Positions 6,245 to 6,728 of a DNA stretch of 6,728 bases are shown in pieces. The notes beneath the pieces are model-generated. The model made no database searches. It saw only the letters and a list, made by a program, of their open reading frames with translations, and was not told the origin of the DNA. Location: assembly GCA_022732315.1 (NCBI GenBank), contig JAIJUV010000137.1, forward strand, positions 1-6,728. The letters run 5' to 3'. This DNA comes from Prevotella sp. GTDB taxonomy: Bacteria > Bacteroidota > Bacteroidia > Bacteroidales > Bacteroidaceae. Positions within the stretch are counted from its first letter, which is position 1. Each line of letters starts with the position of its first letter. Both the position numbers and the translations under genes were made by a program.

Positions 6245-6613
6245 AAATCAACTAATAATGCATTTAAGGGATGTTCGTCTATTGTTAGCTTAAACTTGCC
6301 TTCTACTTTAGAAACTCTTTCTGGTAAAGATTTTCAGGGTATGTCATCTTTGGCAGAAATGGATTTGTCTGATACTAAAATCAAGAGTCTGTCATATGAT
6401 TGTTTTAAGGATTGCAGCTCTTTGCAAAATATAGTGTTTCCAAGTTCTTTGGAAAGTTTAAATTCTTCTGCTTTTGAAAATGCAATAGCATTAAAAGAAG
6501 TAGATTTATCACATACCAATGTACATAATATTCCTGGATATTGCTTTGCTGGCTGTAGCTCTTTGGAGCAAGTATCTTTAGCAGAAAAAATTGCGGTTCT
6601 ATTTTTGCAGTGA
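6245..6613 (+). pseudogene. BspA-like leucine-rich-repeat gene fragment
   Basis: The frame is open from 6245 to the TGA at 6611-6613 and reads as four to five consecutive LRR_5 (BspA/Treponema type) repeats of about 23 residues: NNAFKGCSSIVSLNLPS, then SSLAEMDLSDTKIKSLS, CFKDCSSLQNIVFPSSLE and CFAGCSSLEQVSLAEKI. Family members are cell-surface or secreted binding proteins with a signal peptide and many repeats. Here repeat homology starts at about 6251, upstream of any ATG in this frame, just after an in-frame TGA (6242-6244). There is no signal peptide and no sorting domain. The repeat pattern is lost after AEKI, about seven codons before the stop, suggesting a 3' frameshift or truncation. 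A TTG at 6296 could formally start a shorter protein, but it would cut into a repeat. I call it an internal fragment of a larger gene. Confidence 0.75.
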
Positions 6614-6639
6614 AATATTGTTAATAATAAGAAAAACGC

Positions 6640-6669
6640 TTGTTTTCTGAAATATTATCCGTATCTTTG
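6640..6669 (+). promoter_or_regulatory. Consensus Bacteroidetes promoter for 3' gene
   Basis: TTG (6640-6642), a 19-base spacer and TATCTTTG (6662-6669) fit the Bacteroidetes -33/-7 consensus very well. The predicted start near 6676 gives a leader of about 19 bases before the ATG at 6695. A small hairpin (agaaaaac/gttttct, about 6630-6648) overlaps the -33 element. Confidence 0.7.
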
Positions 6670-6694
6670 TACCTAGATTATAAAGAGTAAGATT

Positions 6695-6728
6695 ATGGCT
6701 TCAAAGAGATATCCTTTGGGAATACAAA
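6695..6728 (+). CDS. 5' end of AAA-ATPase-like/PD-(D/E)XK nuclease protein
   Basis: Only 11 complete codons are in the window (MASKRYPLGIQ), and the gene continues past 6728. The start closely resembles the opening of a large Bacteroidetes family in which an AAA-ATPase-like domain is joined to a C-terminal PD-(D/E)XK nuclease domain; these proteins typically begin M-A-[ST]-K-[KR]-Y-P-[VL]-G-I-Q and continue into a region with a YVDKT motif and a P-loop. The role of this family is not established; members are often present in many copies per genome. The consensus promoter just upstream supports a true start. The family call rests on very few residues. Confidence 0.6.
   Translation, partial: MASKRYPLGIQ

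Overview
The window looks like accessory DNA from a Bacteroidetes genome, most probably Prevotella or Segatella. The evidence is: (i) start codons without Shine-Dalgarno sequences, preceded by promoters of the Bacteroidetes TTG-N19/20-TAnnTTTG type; (ii) a large secreted GLUG-repeat protein ending in a type IX secretion (T9SS) sorting domain; (iii) a decayed TraG ATPase of a Bacteroides-type conjugative transposon; (iv) a BspA-like leucine-rich-repeat fragment; and (v) the first codons of an AAA-ATPase/PD-(D/E)XK-nuclease protein of a kind abundant in this group. Family calls rest on recognising the sequence by eye; no search was run.

Layout. Bases 1-640 hold no gene I can support. They carry a degenerate 22-bp tandem array (119-206) and a nested inverted repeat (arms 257-290 and 404-437, with an AT-rich inner hairpin at 331-376) that resembles a small non-autonomous element. 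A consensus promoter (643-673) precedes an XRE/HipB-like regulator (758-1069). That gene overlaps by one base an unrecognised 94-codon ORF (1069-1353), and the pair ends at a perfect 13-bp hairpin (1360-1401). No HipA toxin follows, so the HipB-like gene appears to be an orphan.

Bases 1402-2033 hold no protein gene but are rich in RNA-like structure. One four-way-junction-like element (1729-1829) contains mutually exclusive hairpins. A second, about 125-nt hairpin (1868-1992) is followed by a competing weak terminator-like stem and T-run that ends 11 bases before the next start codon. I could not match either element to a known RNA class. They are the best candidates here for something undescribed.

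The main gene (2034-4997) encodes a 987-residue exported protein with a GLUG-repeat region, a fibronectin-like segment and a T9SS sorting domain. It ends in two hairpins, the second a strong terminator (5031-5090).

Immediately beyond, on the minus strand, lie about 970 bp of a heavily broken traG (5092-6064), with four frameshifts and one in-frame stop. Then comes a leucine-rich-repeat gene fragment with no start codon (6245-6613). Last is a textbook promoter (6640-6669) driving a new gene at 6695 that runs off the window. Overall this is a patchwork: one intact surface-protein gene with an elaborate leader, one intact small regulator, and debris of a conjugative element and an adhesin-like gene.
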